64,000 nt of DNA from the NCBI GenBank assembly GCA_035079385.1, contig JAVHKY010000084.1, positions 126,501-190,500 of the forward strand, read 5' to 3'. A program made the position numbers and the translations under genes. This DNA comes from Aspidiotus rigidus (lineage: Eukaryota > Arthropoda > Insecta > Hemiptera > Diaspididae). The notes beneath the pieces were generated by a model. It had not been told where the DNA came from. It was given only the letters and a program-made list of their open reading frames with translations, and ran no database searches. This document shows, one piece after another, positions 24,901 to 39,500 of this stretch. Positions within the stretch are counted from its first letter, which is position 1. Each line of letters opens with the position of its first letter.

Positions 24901-27560
24901 TTTGCAGAATAGGTTCGACGGAATGTGGCGAAAATTACAAACATATCAAAGCGGTGAAGAATTGTTTGGATTACCCACGACTGAATATCCGGAACTAGTC
25001 CAAATAAGGAAAGAACTGAATTTACTCCAGAAATTATATAAATTGTACAACGATGTAATCGATCGGGTCAGCAGTTATTATGATATTCCTTGGTGTGACG
25101 TCAACATTGAAGAAATCAATAACGAACTCATGGAATTCCAAAATCGATGTCGTAAATTACCGAAAGGATTAAAAGTAAGATCAGTTGTTTTTTATTCCCT
25201 CTTTTGATACCTAGCTGCGCGCCTATTTACTCATACTCCAACTTCTTATACTAGAACATCATTATTGACACCTCTCATACTTTGACTATACACTTATGGA
25301 CTGAGCTTCGTCCATATACTGCAATGTTAAACGAGCGTGGAAACATGTAAAGCGTGCGGAGGACTCCAACATAGGCAGCGCGGGTAAGTGCGCGGAGGAG
25401 TAACAGCTTCTCCTCTCTCCGCAATCAACTGCGTCACTTATGTTGAGTCCTCCGCATTTTATTTTGGTTGGCGTTATTCGTAGGTATAGTACCTACGGCT
25501 AAAACGTTATCCGTAGGTAGTAGTTGTATACCTACGGCTAAAAACGTTATCCGTAGGTAGTATCCTTACGGGTAAAACGTTATTTGTACTAACTTCTTGC
25601 AGAACCAACACTTGAAATAGCATTGGACGAATATCGGAGCCTGATCTAATCAACTTCTCCATCTCCTTGATGGTTGCCAAGTATGAGTTGAATTGCTCAG
25701 TGCCATGACACGACACCAGGGTGGCTATGTTCATCATGACGGGTGAGATCAAATTGTAGGTACTTCTCGTGAGTATTCAAGGTTCTTGGTGCACACGAGT
25801 CTACATCATCCACAACATCAGTATCAAGGGAGGGTGTTGACTGGCTGGTAGAAGCATGATATGTGGGTGGAATTGAGCCTCGGAAAACACAGAACGAAGG
25901 GAGCCAGTGTCGTGTTCCCGCTTCAGCAGGATATGTCTGCATGGTGCTTGGTGATTGCAAGAAAATGTATAGGTGCACTGCGTGGTTCGACAGTCATATG
26001 TGCAAGCCTCAGTGTCGTACATCTTGCAAACGCCTCCCTCTGCAATACTCATGTACTGTCTGCGTTCTTGCAGGGTCTTCAAGCTTTTGTGAAAGAGCAT
26101 GTGCATCTACGCTCATTGAGCTTCAGAGACGCTGCGAGAAGTTACTCCTTACAAGATAATTCCTGCGTCATACTCAATACAGAAATATTTGTCACAAGAC
26201 ATGATACTATAGGGCAACAAGATAATTCGTGAGTCATTGTACTATACCTACGAATAACGTTTTAGCCGTAGGTAGTATACCTACGTATAATCACTTCCTT
26301 TTATTTTCTTATCATATCTTTCCACGGGTAACGTCGTCTTAGCTCAGTCCTTAAGAGGTATATGGTCAAAGCTCCCATATTATTTACTAACTGCAGTTTT
26401 AGAATTTATATAATAATTATATTTGTAATACACACACCTGGTACCATTAATTTCAGGAGGCTCAAAAAATAGATGGTACTCACTCTTATTTTGCATGATT
26501 AAACAACATGTCGCTGTCGCTACTAATAATGTGTAGCATGGTTAGCTTCTCGAGAATAATTTAGTCCTGACTTACACGTTTTAGCGTTTGTTTCTCTCTA
26601 TTTTCCGAGGGCAATCATATTTCCCCTATGAAAAAAGAGAGAAAAAAAAAAAAATGTTACAATTTAGTTTCTAGCTCATTTTACATGACACCGTGCGTCG
26701 GAAAAATTGTGCGCGTGCCTAAATATAAATTGTATTCTATGTCCAGGAGTGGCCGGCATTTCACGCATTAAAAAAAACAATCGACGATTTCAATGACATG
26801 TGCCCTTTGCTCGAATTAATGGCTAATAAAGCTATGAAACAGAGACACTGGCACCGAATCATGGAAGTGACAAGTTACGGTTTCGATATAGAATGTGAAG
26901 GATTTTGTTTGAAAAATATCCTTGAAGCTCCTCTTTTAAAATTCAAAGAAGATATTGAAGTAAGAACAAGTGCCTACACATTTCTCATGATAAGTACCTG
27001 TAAATAATTATTTTCATTCTTCTTTTTCCTCTCTTGTGTTGACCGCTAGGATATCTGTATCTCAGCCATGAAGGAGAAAGATATTGAAGCAAAATTACGT
27101 CAAGTTACAAACGAATGGTCTGTGCACGAATTAACCTTTATGATGTTCAACAATAGAGGTGAACTACTTTTAAGAGGAGATGCTACAGCCGAAACGATAG
27201 GACATCTTGAAGACAGTTTAATGGTGTTAGGATCATTACTCTCAAATAGGTACATAAATACGGTATGTAAGCCTATATAGTAATAATATGATGGTATCTA
27301 TACGCCAAACCAAGGACGTGGATGTAACACAGAGGGAATCTCTTTTACTTTGTTGGTCAACACGCAGCGCACCCTTGTGGTAATATCCAATCAGCCATCT
27401 ACTTTTTCAAAAATGCGAATATTTGTCTGAATAATTATATTTGTCTGTTACGCGTGTAGTCAACGTACCTACATTGTTTCTCATTGGTTTTTTTTTCATA
27501 CTTCTTAGTGTGAGAGGCGTTTACTTAAAATGTTATCCTTATTTGATGCTAGCAATAGTC

Positions 27561-27599
<39 letters not shown>

Positions 27600-30500
27600 T
27601 TGGGAGTAGGTTTTTTCAAGTTGCCGTACATACTAAATTATTAAAGTACCTATTTAAACTTGCAAACCCCCGTACGATTAAACATGATTACGAATCGACC
27701 ACTGTAAACAGGTACTTATTGAGCGCTTTCGACAATTACTGTCATCTTCAGAATAATACGACTGAATGAAAACCGAAGATGTACACAACACACAGTATAA
27801 AAGGTATAAACAAAGAAGCACCAGTAAAGACCGGCATCAGGAATAGAAGATTACATCATCGTATGACAAGCTCCTTCTTATACTTAGTTAAAGGTTAAAT
27901 TTCGCTTTCTGTGAAGAAGGGAGATGTAGAAAAAACTTGAGTTATGAACTTATCGTTGGGGATGTACCGGTTGAGGCACTGCCGTCATTAATATATTATT
28001 TAAATGAAACGTAAAAAATGGTAGTCCGACGTTTCGGAATAATCATGGGTAGAGCCCGGATTCAATGGCATTTATAAAAACGTTCGCGCAAGAGGCGGAG
28101 AATGGGAATAAGATAGGAGTTCGTTTCACGTGCGGGAGAGGGGAGGGTTGAAAGTTTATGGTGCCGAAAAATGCCGAAATTGAAATAAATGCCAGAATTA
28201 AAGATAAATTTCGAAAAACGCCGGAAACGTCCTTCGCGACAAAAAACTCCAGTTTTTCTACATTTTAATTGCTCCTTCAAGGATGCACGTTCGCAAATCC
28301 AGCCTTTCTTAGCTCGTTCATGTACAGCCCATTAAAACATCAGTGGACGTCGAACGGTCGTTCTCAGAGTATAAATACTTATTATCCGATCGACAACAGA
28401 GCTTCGCGCAAGAAAATGTGGCGAAACACCTTAGCATAATGCGTAATAAAAATTTTTGTAACATTTTCAATTTTTTTTTGTGATTTTTGTTCTAATTTTC
28501 ATTTAGATACGTTTTCATTCATTCTAAATTTCTAAGTGCCAAAAATGAAATCTTCAAATGCCGAGTATTCAGTTTTTTAGTGCCATAAAATCCGGGCTCT
28601 ATTTATGGGCTACCATTTTTTTCCTTTCATTTAAGTATATTAATGACGGCAGTGTTTTATAATTGTTCCTATATTCCTCAATGAGGTTAAACAAAAATGC
28701 AGCCAACCCTATTCTACATGGAACAAATTGGTTTTGAATTTGAAATTTGAATTGAAAACTGGAGTTCAATATTAAGTTCAACTAAAGAAGTCCAATTGGA
28801 CAGTAGACTCGGACAACATTTGAATACCACGTTATTTATGATAAGAGGGAAATTTTAAAGGAAATCCAATGTTCAAACTATATATAGGAATAAAACTTGG
28901 AAAAACTGCAACCATCAAGGAAGAGTTAATCGGGAAATTTTGAATATTCAGCTATGTATTGTACAAAAGAAGACTTGACATTGAGTTTTTTTTTTTTTTT
29001 TTCGCCTACAAGGGAAACTTCAAAAAATTTGTATTAGTGATCAATTTATCTTGATTGTCACGGATAATGAAAATTCGAAACACTCAAATCGATGGTGTCA
29101 TGAACTCACAGATCAAAGGGGTAGTTAAGAATAGTCCGCTCTCCCCCATAGTTGCTGATGAGTTCGTTCTAGATAAACTTTTTAACGTAATTCATGACAG
29201 ATATCATAATGGCATGAAACTCACGAGCAAGTACGTCGATGATAGCTTTTTTATTATATCGAGCTATTATTTTGATGAAGTGATCCCAAATTTACTAACA
29301 AAATAGATCAATTTTTTTGTTATTGTTTTTATATGCGTGGGGTTACTTAGGTATAATGCTCCATTCCGTAAACAAATACAACAATGGGTCAACGATTTGT
29401 CGAATACGAATGAAATTTTGGAACGTTGGTTATTAGTACAAAATATGTGGGTGTATCTGGAAGCTGTTTTCGTTGGAGGAGATATTGCCAAACAGTTACC
29501 TAAAGAAGCAAAGCGGTTTGTTTTCTACATGGCAATTTTTTCTTTTGCTCCATGGTGATATACTTCACTTACCTACCTAACTTACGTATTCATATCCATC
29601 ATTCTTCTCAGATTCAGTAAAATCGATAAATCGTGGCAAAAAATTATGCAACGGGCTCACGAAACGCCAGGTGTAGTCGCGTGTTGTGTGGGCGATGATA
29701 TGTTGAAACAATTACTACCTCATTTGCAAGAGCAGCTCGAGCTATGTCAAAAATCTCTGAGCGGGTGAGTGACAAATTTGTTTCAGAAATTCATCCATCC
29801 AAATACAGTTGATATTGATGTGTGTCGGATGGGAAATTGTCACGTAAAATGCTACTTCCAGGTATCTTGAACGAAAAAGGATGATGTTTCCTCGTTTTTT
29901 TTTCGTATCCGATCCAGCTTTGCTCGAAATATTAGGTCAAGCTTCCGATTCCCATACCATTCAAAACCACTTGATGTCAATTTTCGACAATACAAGAGCT
30001 GTTAAATTCCACGATGTTGACTACAATAAAATAATAGCCATTATGTCGTCGGAAGGTGAAATCATACAGGTACCACCAATACTTGGAGTTTTTTCAAAAT
30101 ATGCTTGAAATAATACTAAAAACGCTACCCTTTTCCTCACCGCGATTCATACCCAATTTACCCGATACAATTTAGTTAAAAAATAGCTAAAACCGAATAT
30201 TATACGTGCATTCTATTACTGTATATTTCCGTTACCATATGGTCAAGGAGAAAAGAGAAATCAACAAACCCGGGTACTGAGGCATATGGCAACTCAGTCT
30301 AGTATTTTCCTGCCCTAAAGTTTCCAGTCTGTGGTTTGTTTGTTTCAACTCTTCTTCTGGCTGCAAGTTCAAATATAGTATACAGTATTTCTCCTCGCTA
30401 TAGAAGATAATGTGAATTATTCCCTTTCTCAGGGTACGTAGGTAACTTGAATTATTTACCCCATACCTTGGAAGCCATGCTCAATCACTTGTTTTCCAGG

Positions 30501-33500
30501 CATTGTTCCGCGATAGAATTTATGAGCAGCATCGGATTTTTTGTTGAAAAATATTTTATTTCTTTTTCTCTTCTAGTTAACTTCCACTTTATTCAATTTG
30601 TGGTTTTCTGTCACTCTCGCATTGTTTGTGGGTACTTACTACAAAACTGAGCATAGATCATCACGAATCACGTTATTTCGCTTATTTTACCCAATTGTTG
30701 TCGTGTACTTTCTTTCTTCCTTTATTTCAACTACTAATAATCTAATTCTAATATATAAAGTAGAATGTTTGCCTGTCTGTATATCTGTATGTATGTTCGT
30801 CCATAACTTTTGAACGCCTTCACCTATCGACTTGGAATTTTTGTTGAAAAATTTCGTTTTATTTGGGTCAGGTTTTTGAATAAATTTCGACGTTCTGACT
30901 CCTTCAAGGTGGAGTAGGAGGCGAAAAAATTAAGAAAAAACGATGAGCGGCGCAGTTTTAAAAATTGAATTATCGTGATAACTCGAGTATAACTCATTTT
31001 TATGAAAAATTGAAGAGAATAAAAATTGTAGCCCCTGTAATTTCCTTTCGAATAAGCCCAATCCCAGATTTTTAGGAGGAATTTTGGGAACTATTGGTAT
31101 TTTAACTGACGCGCATTCAAGATCGTTGTGTTCACACAGAGAGAGCATTGATTCAATCAACTGTTACGAACGGGTATTTTACAGATCTTCTTCAATGCGT
31201 GGCGCGATTGACTACGCCGAGGAGCGGAGTTTAGGTAACCCCTGAAAGTCCCGCCACCAACCACCTTTCACCTTCGTATCTAATGGTACACTTTCGATGT
31301 ACTTTTGAACCAAATAATATAACCGATATTATCGCTCGGCTATTCTGACTTTAGGCAACAATACTGGAGAAACCAAATACTGAGCCTAAGAATGTCTTGC
31401 GACGCTTACTATATAAAATGCTGAATAAACAACTGGAGAAACCAAGTTGTTGTACTCGACTCTGGCGACTGGAAAAACCAAGACCGCCACGTAACTACTA
31501 TGCAAGAGAACATTACTAAAAGTGAAATCATACTGATCTTACACGCGAATCCGGTCGCCTTCTATGAGCTAGGGTTATGCCGTATTGTGCACATTCTCGT
31601 ATACCTCGAATTTTTATTTAACTAGCAAAAATCAACGGCCGTCTCTGCTTGGTTAAGATGTCGCGAAATCGCTTTTCGTTCAAAATATCATATATAGCGA
31701 TACATGTAAAACGTGATTTCTTCTAATATCGGCGAATCAGGGTCGTTCCTCTAAAAGTCGTCTTAAATCAGTCTCATCAATGGTATTTTAACGAGATGAA
31801 GTCTTTTCATATAAACTAGCAATGACGGCGCGCCTCAGTAGTAGGTCAGTGCATGGTAGTGATGTCGCACAGAACAAAAACCAAAACGAAAACACGACAT
31901 TTTTTCAAGTGAAATACCGAAACAAACTGAATGGTGAAACTACCAAAAAATAGATTGAATATAGAAATTAATGATTAAAAACAAATTACAAAAAAACAAA
32001 GTAAAAGATACCCTAGCCGAATACTTGCATGGAATGAATAACAATACCAAGGACGCCATTGGTTATTCTTTCATTAACGAGGATAGTTTTGCATTAAATA
32101 CTCTGCTGACCAACTCAGCGCACTCAATTGGATTTTTACACCAATCTAAATTCTCAGATATTTCACGCCATTTCCCATTGCACGTATATGTAATAAATAA
32201 ATCAGGTTTTCCAAATCTCGATACCAAAGTCATGGCATCTTGATAATTTTGAGCCATGTTTCTGGGACTGCCTTCAAAGGTAGAAGGCAATATTGTTGTT
32301 TTCCCAATTTGGTAGTTTTCTCCTTGAGATCTACCTTTAATATAATCGTATAAACCACGATATTGCTCAACCCTCAGATCTTTTTGATGAGTTCGAATAT
32401 ATTGTAAACGTAGAGATTCAATTTGACAGTAGGCGTCAACGATAAATTGTTGACTCAATTTCCTAGCATGAATGAACGTTGCGAACGTCGGACGAACACT
32501 CAACAGAAAAGCATAATACGGTATAATGACTCAACGATACCGTCTCACCACTACGTGCTTTAAATCCTGGATGCCAGCCTCCACCCCCATATGGATATAA
32601 AATCGGATAAACCATAGGATTGGTGTGCTGAGAACATGCTGATAACTTTATCAATTTTCCACTCTTGCTATGAATCTCTATATCCCTTAAATGAGGAGGA
32701 CATCCATCACTGGATGAAAATATACAGCAGCTATTTCATTACAAGTTGGTAAACTGTAACGCTTCCTATCAATACTATTACCGGCAGGTTTTTTTAATAA
32801 CCACACACTGTAATCGATAGAAATGGCAGCATTATTATAATAACATTGTCTCATTTCACGTTCTTCAACTTCACGGAGATTCAGAAGTGTTGTAGCATAA
32901 ATATATTTTCTTCTCTTAATAATGTATCTAAATCAGTAAATAATTCCGGCAAACATCGAGAATATCTTGTTTTCCTACATTCATTAGCTAATTCTGAATC
33001 AATAAAATACAATTGCGAATATTTCCGTCGAGTATGTTCGTCTTCCCGCAAATTACTGCTCAAATGATGAATAACCCCTTGAACTTTAAAGCAATAAGCA
33101 CCACCAGGAACATTACCAGCTGCTACACTCGCACCAAATGATGCAAATGCCAAACTTGAATTATACTGTCGGATATTTTCAACGAAATTATTGCTACAAC
33201 GATGGTCATTACATAATAACTCTTTTATCAACTTAGGTACATTGAAATTGAAATCGAATACGTATTTGCCCCCCATAAAACATTTGGTAAATATTTTTTG
33301 GTGACCAGTTCTTTCACTGTTGAAATACAAAGCATAACAATAAGTACATTCATTATTCATGGGACCTACATAATGAGGTACAGTATTTCCTCCATCACCC
33401 TGTTCCAATGTTAGAGAATCGTTCGTGACGTTACACAGATCTGTATGGACCAAATTTGAAGACAGTTCTGCAGTTGATCCAAAACGATCACTCATAACAT

Positions 33501-36500
33501 TAGGATGATCTGAAGTTAGGTACTAATAACGAACTATAACGATCTCATCGATATCCATATGATCATTCGGTGGTTCTGATAAAGGTACCGAAGACTCCTT
33601 TGAAACATTGGGAAAATATACATTTAACGGTACCAAATGTTGTAACAACTCTGAACAAGACCCAAACTGATCACTGGTAATGTAAGAGTGATCTAAATGC
33701 ACTAATGATGAACGACTAATATCGATATTCATCTGATCCGTTGGTGACTCTAAAGAACTATTACAATTCAATTCATGTTCATCATTTTCAAATAATGGCA
33801 TTTATAATGATTACCATTTATATAGAGTAATTTCACTACCTATCTCTTCATTACCTTCATTTTCACGAAAAACTCGTTTTATAATTCCACATGAAGTTCC
33901 TTGGTAAACCCACACCTCTATATTATGACTTATCGACAAAACACATAGGTATTTCAGTATATGATCAGCATATTCCTGCGGATCAGATAATCGCCTGATT
34001 CTATAATTTAATTCCTCTATATTCAGACCAAAATAGTGTATATAGGCTGCCCGCGAACGTTAAATATAAAAACAACTGATATGGAGTGGGAAACCAAGAA
34101 CGAAAATACGGAAGAGAATTGGGAAGAGTTGAGCCAAGTGTAGGGGCTTAAATTTTTAATTGGGGAAAAAAGATCGGATATGTACAAGTTGGAATTGAGT
34201 AATGCCGGTATAGTTGAAGGAGTTGGAAACTGTTTGTGAGTAATTACATAGGGTGGAGGTTATTACTCATGTCAGGAAACGGGTTTATTTTTACATAGGC
34301 ACGTAACAGGAACAAACGATCAAAAGATAACAACCGAAAAAAATTTAATTTGAACCACTAAACACAAGATTTTGAATAAAGTCCGAAAGGGGTAAAAAAT
34401 ATAAAATATTATCGCAAACAAAATTTAAAGGAGTCTAATTAAGAAAACAAAATAAAATAAATTTAAAAAGTCATAAAAACCAAAGGGAAAAATTTGAGGT
34501 CAAAAATAAGGAAAAAAATACAGAAAATAATGTCAAAGAAAAGTTGTTAAAACGAATGTAATCACAATTCGGCAAGTTATCGAATGATTGAAGGATGAGT
34601 CGCGACCGGTTTCGTAAGTGCTAGACTTACATCGACGGGCGGAATAAAACTAAACGAAAAGTAAAAAGGTAAAGTACCATTAACGACGAAATAGGATAAT
34701 CCGAGTACAGAAAAAACGTGAAATTATGAGTCATACAAGGAATCGTTAAAGTTGTAAAAATATCTTATGAAGGGGGAGAGGAAGGTGACAGAGAGATCGT
34801 TTAACAGTTTATTCGAGAGCGTAGACTGGGTGGCTGCGATAGTTTCTACCTCCTCGAGCCGATTCATTACTTTCCCTTTCGAACAACGACGAATAAGCCT
34901 GGTAGAGACTGCAGAAAACGGGTGGTGTTTGGCAAGGCAGTGGGCAGCCATAGCGGAGTCTTGCGGTTTGTTGTTGAGGAAAGCCGAGCGGTGTTCCGTT
35001 AGTCTTTTTGAGAGGGCTCTTCCTGTCTGACCCACGTAAAAAGAATCGCATGTGCCACAAGTGAGCCGATAGATGCCAGACTGTTTATTTTCCGGTACAG
35101 TATCTTTGAACAACCGGTTAATGGTGAGGTAGGGATAGAAACCGACTTTATAACCTGTTATCTTTTGATCGTTTGTTCCTGTTACGTGCCTATGTAAAAA
35201 TAAACCCGTTTCCTGATTCGATGGCTCGTACGTTTGAGGAAAATATCGAACTTATTACTCATGTCCTGTTTTTGAGTAATTACATAGGGTAAAGGTTATT
35301 ACTTAGGTATGTCACATTGTGAGAAGTAACCTTATGTCAATTTTGGAGAGCAGGACATGATGAAAAGAGGTGATACATTGTCAGATTAATTATCTTCCTA
35401 ATAACATATTTATACATGACAGTGGAGCATGGAGACCAGGAGGAGATGAGAATTGATGATTTGGGTATGACCAGTCCTAAGTGAGCGGAGCCAATCTCTT
35501 CATGGTCGAAATTTCTGTTTCAGGAAGATCAGGGATGGGCTTACGTTTAATGATTCCAAATTTGTTCTATGGTTGCTTTTTTCATGTGAGTGATACTAAG
35601 GAGCTACGATTAAGAAATAATAATGGTTTTTAAGGTTGTAAGTAGTTACAAGATGGAGTCAGTAATGTTAAGTGAGAGGGTGAAGTTTTTAGGCGTGCGA
35701 GCAATTTGATCGGTATAGGATAACTCATGTCAACCAAAATCAGAATAAAAGTTTTTGACGATTAGATAAATGATGTAGAATGGAGAATTATGTGGGTGTG
35801 TTTTTTAGAGATGGGGTAGGGAAGTATAGGCTTAAACCTAATGTAAGAGACATGTATTCAGGAAAAATAGAAGGAACGATTCTGCAGAGATCACATTGAC
35901 TAAATGAATGTTGTAGTGAAGCTTTTGAACAGATTCTATTATTCAACCAAAAAAGACGGAATTGAAAGTTGTAATGAAAAACAATGGCATTTACAAAGTC
36001 AAACAAGGAATTCAGAGATCCTCTTCTATGGAATGGATTGTTTTAAATATTGAGAATCGAATTCAAAATCCGAGTCCCAAAAAATAGATTGCATTTGATA
36101 AAATTTCTAAAATTGAACCAACTAAAGCAGGAGGGACTCGAAAAAATTGGAAAAAGTAAGACTTTTGAGCTGTATATGACAAACAGGGGATAGTAAAAAT
36201 TTGTACTTTTAAAGGAGTTAGATTTGAAAACATTTCAAATACTGGGAATCATGCTAAGTATGATGACAGAAGAGGATCTTAGAAAACATTGAACCACCAA
36301 ATGAGTTGAAATTGAAGAAATTTTGTACATCAAAAGAATATATCAACGGCCCCATGCACTCTTGACCTATGTCACATTTTTGAAATCTGGAGAAATAGGT
36401 GTCTTCCACTGCAGTCAAATCTACAAGATACGTAGTTCTACTTACTCGATAATAATGAATATCCGGATGAATGAAATACGATTGCGAAGATAAATCTTCT

Positions 36501-39500
36501 ACAGTATTAGAAAAATCTATTATGAATTAATTATGAATTTTCTATTATTAGTAAAATAGAATTGCCTACATAGAATAGACGAAATACAAACAAAGGTAGT
36601 CGAAATCAAAGCGCAGATTTCATTAATAATTTAACATGGCAAAAAAAATACTGCGGGCAACGAAGAGAAAGAAAAGAATCGATCTACTAAATCGAAGAGG
36701 AGTCTATGATTACATAATGTAGGTCGCGTCCCGCGAAGTCCCATACAGCGTAGTCCTAAAACGGATGATAAGAAGGTGATAACGCGGTGATAATAGAAGA
36801 ACGGAACTGATACATCGTTTTAATAATATAGAAGACTATAATCAGCAGTTTAGTTTAGTATTATACAGCGGTAGTTATTCCGACCGGGCAGCGCTAGCGT
36901 CGCGCAAAATTTTTGAATTTTTAAAAATCTCTCAAAAATATTTTCATCTGAAAGAAAATTTTCCGCTCTTCAATTTTGTTCCTTACGAGTACATGCCTAA
37001 ATCCATTATTTTTGGAGAAATTGAAGAAAAACTAAAAAATCACCCTTAGTTTCAAGTAGTGTTGGGCACTATTGGTAGTACTATCGATACTACCGATAGT
37101 TTTCCTGTTGAGCTATCGATACTACCGATAGTATTGGTAGCTGGAAAACTATCAATAGAATATCACCGCTATTGTCACTACCGGTGGTATGTATTTTTCA
37201 ACAAATTCTGTCATAATATATTACTATTTTTTCCTTCTTGAAGTGAGAAAAATTGATGAAAGAAGAAAAATACTATGTAAACTTTGAATGAGACTAAGAA
37301 ATAAGAAAAAATTGTGTAGAGTATAAAAATTGGAAATAACAAAGGAAAGCATGAGTGATTTTCTTCAGAACACTAGCGTACCACTACCCCAAATGGATGA
37401 AATGGAAACACTGTCGGTATATCGATACTACCGATAGTTTTCCGGAAAACTACCGAATAAATAGAATTGATAGTGTCAGGAGGAAAACTATCGTACTATC
37501 GGTAGTTTCAAACTATCGGTTTTTGCCCATCACTAGACTTTCAAGTCAGGATCACCGTTCGCTTATCAGTACTTTCTACATATTTTACACAGGCGACGCT
37601 AGTGAATCTACAATATGCCCGGTCCGAATCGCGGGATTGTTTTACTCTCGTTCGCTCGCATTCGAACGTTCTGACGAAATTATCAGCTCGTAAAATAGAC
37701 GAAATTATGAGGTCATAATACAACTTTGTCAACAACACCGGTATTTTGTTGTTTTTCTTTTCGAAGAATAATTTATATTTTATTTCAGTTGGAGAAAACA
37801 GTTAGAGCAGAAGGTAGCGTGGAAACATGGCTGACTTCATTATTGAATATTTCCCAACAATCCATACATTCCATTATTCGAACTGCCAACGCTATGATTA
37901 ACGATTCTAATTTCAATTTACTACAATTTCTGGAAAAAATTCCAGCACAGGTATAGTACAATGAATAAGGCAATATTTCGGTATTTTTTGTTTAGTACGA
38001 GTATGAACTTATAGTACTTTTATAATATTCAGGAAAAGAATATCTGAAGATATGTATCCTATCATTTCATTTTGTTGAGTACCTATAATTCATTGATATT
38101 GACCAACTGTTTCAAACAACCCTGATAAGATTCAGCTGTTACATCAATCTTTTGCTGCGCACCCAACCAAAAAAAAGTAATTAAAAAAGTGGATTTGCGC
38201 ATACATCTTCTTTCATTTACTAAGTTTTTAAAATCCCAAAGGTAAAAATTACAAATTTTGGTCACGGGGATTGTAATACCTAATTTATTTGGCAGTATTT
38301 TGCTGAAAAAAAAAACAGTACCCATTTTTCGGCCCGGTAGAAAAGAGGATATAGACAATAAAAATAGATGAAAAACACATACGTCAATGATGTCCAACAA
38401 TATTTTAAGAAGAGAACATTTAAATAATATCGCGCAATAAGAATATCAAGTTAGCAATAAGAAAATGAATAGAAAATTGGTAAAATAATTACGCAATAAG
38501 ATAGTAAGTTAACACATTTAAATAAGTTTCTCCTCCATATCCGCAGCTGCGTTCAAAAAATAAAAATAAACATCAGAATTTGCTAAAAGAAACTGTAGAC
38601 AGCGCAATAAAAAATTGTGGATAAATAAATAATAATGTAGGTAGTATATTTCATGCCAAGGAGCGAAAGCGACGCTATGAATGACAAGTTCGGTATGCTG
38701 CGAAGCGAAGCAAGCCGAACGAGTCATTCGAAGTCGCTCGCTCCTTGTCTTGGAAAATATTTTTTATAACGAATACTGCGAACAGTGTGTTTTTGGCGGG
38801 CTGATTTTAGAAGCGAAAACGCCGTCGTCGTCGTCGTGATAACTAGATTAGACTTATGAATGAATAAAAACATATCATTTTGTTCGTTACGTTATCTTCT
38901 TTATTCCTAATTTCATTCTTTCTTTATTACAAGCTGTTATATTATACTCGTCAAACTTCAATTAGGAACTGTGATATGCGTACGTTCATTCTTCATCATT
39001 GATCATTCTGCAGTGATAACAGCGCAACAATTATTCAAAGTTACAACAGGACAGAAAAGTAAGTGGAGAGGACAGAAAAGTAATCTTGGAGGACAGAAAA
39101 GTAGCGTTATCACATTTTCAAGCGCTATAGCTAACGCGAGCGCAAACAGACGTTTTTACTTCTAAAATCAGTACGCCAAAAGCACACTTTCGCCGTGTGA
39201 GTTATGAAAAGAAATTTTGTATTATGATTCCACCAACTACCCCGTACTCCATATACTTCTTACTAAAGAAGCAACTCGCGCTTCGCTTTGGAAAGACGCC
39301 CCCGTTTCCTTCTCCGTCCCAACGAAATCTGTTTCGCCGCCTCGCCTTCGGTACGGCGACAGATTTTTGACGTATGTGTAAACCAAGAATGTACCTGCTT
39401 GGTAAACGGAGGGCATGTACACGAAAATTTTTCCTCAACGTCGTTAGGTACGGCTGTTTATCGATAGATGCAAGAATGCTTCATGATACTCGTACTGACC

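Larger units (their letters stand above)
25175..26746. other. Intron 11 with a MULE-like insertion
   Basis: 1.6 kb. A short hairpin (GCGGAGGACTCCAACATA at about 25359, reversed near 25440-25458) precedes the transposon remnant at 25474-26300. The rest is unremarkable. Confidence 0.6.
27250..29350. other. Intron 13 made of PLE and hAT debris
   Basis: 2.1 kb. Poly-T at 27563-27598, a minus-strand PLE tail (27660-27990), inverted flanks around a hAT remnant (28050-28601), poly-T at 28987-29002, and a PLE reverse-transcriptase remnant (29080-29306) that ends only 44 bp before exon 14. Confidence 0.7.
34274..35251 (-). mobile_element. 5'-truncated Penelope-like element with inverted ends and target duplication
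   Basis: Flanked by the 14-bp direct repeat TTATTACTCATGTC (34260-34273 and 35252-35265). Inside, 62 bp at the left (34274-34335) are repeated inverted at the right (35156-35219), so the 3' terminal sequence is present in both orientations. Contents are the PLE nuclease and tail on the minus strand. Confidence 0.8.
30070..37788. other. Intron 16, 7.7 kb, transposon-filled
   Basis: Contains Helitron ends and a broken Helitron protein, a PLE with target duplication, and a hAT MITE. 30070-30746 and 31500-32060 hold nothing recognised; 35266-37056 looks like decayed retroelement without a readable frame. Confidence 0.7.

Noticed and set aside
30070..37788. A host gene nested within intron 16
   Set aside because: All protein-like segments there belong to Helitron or PLE; none has host-gene features.
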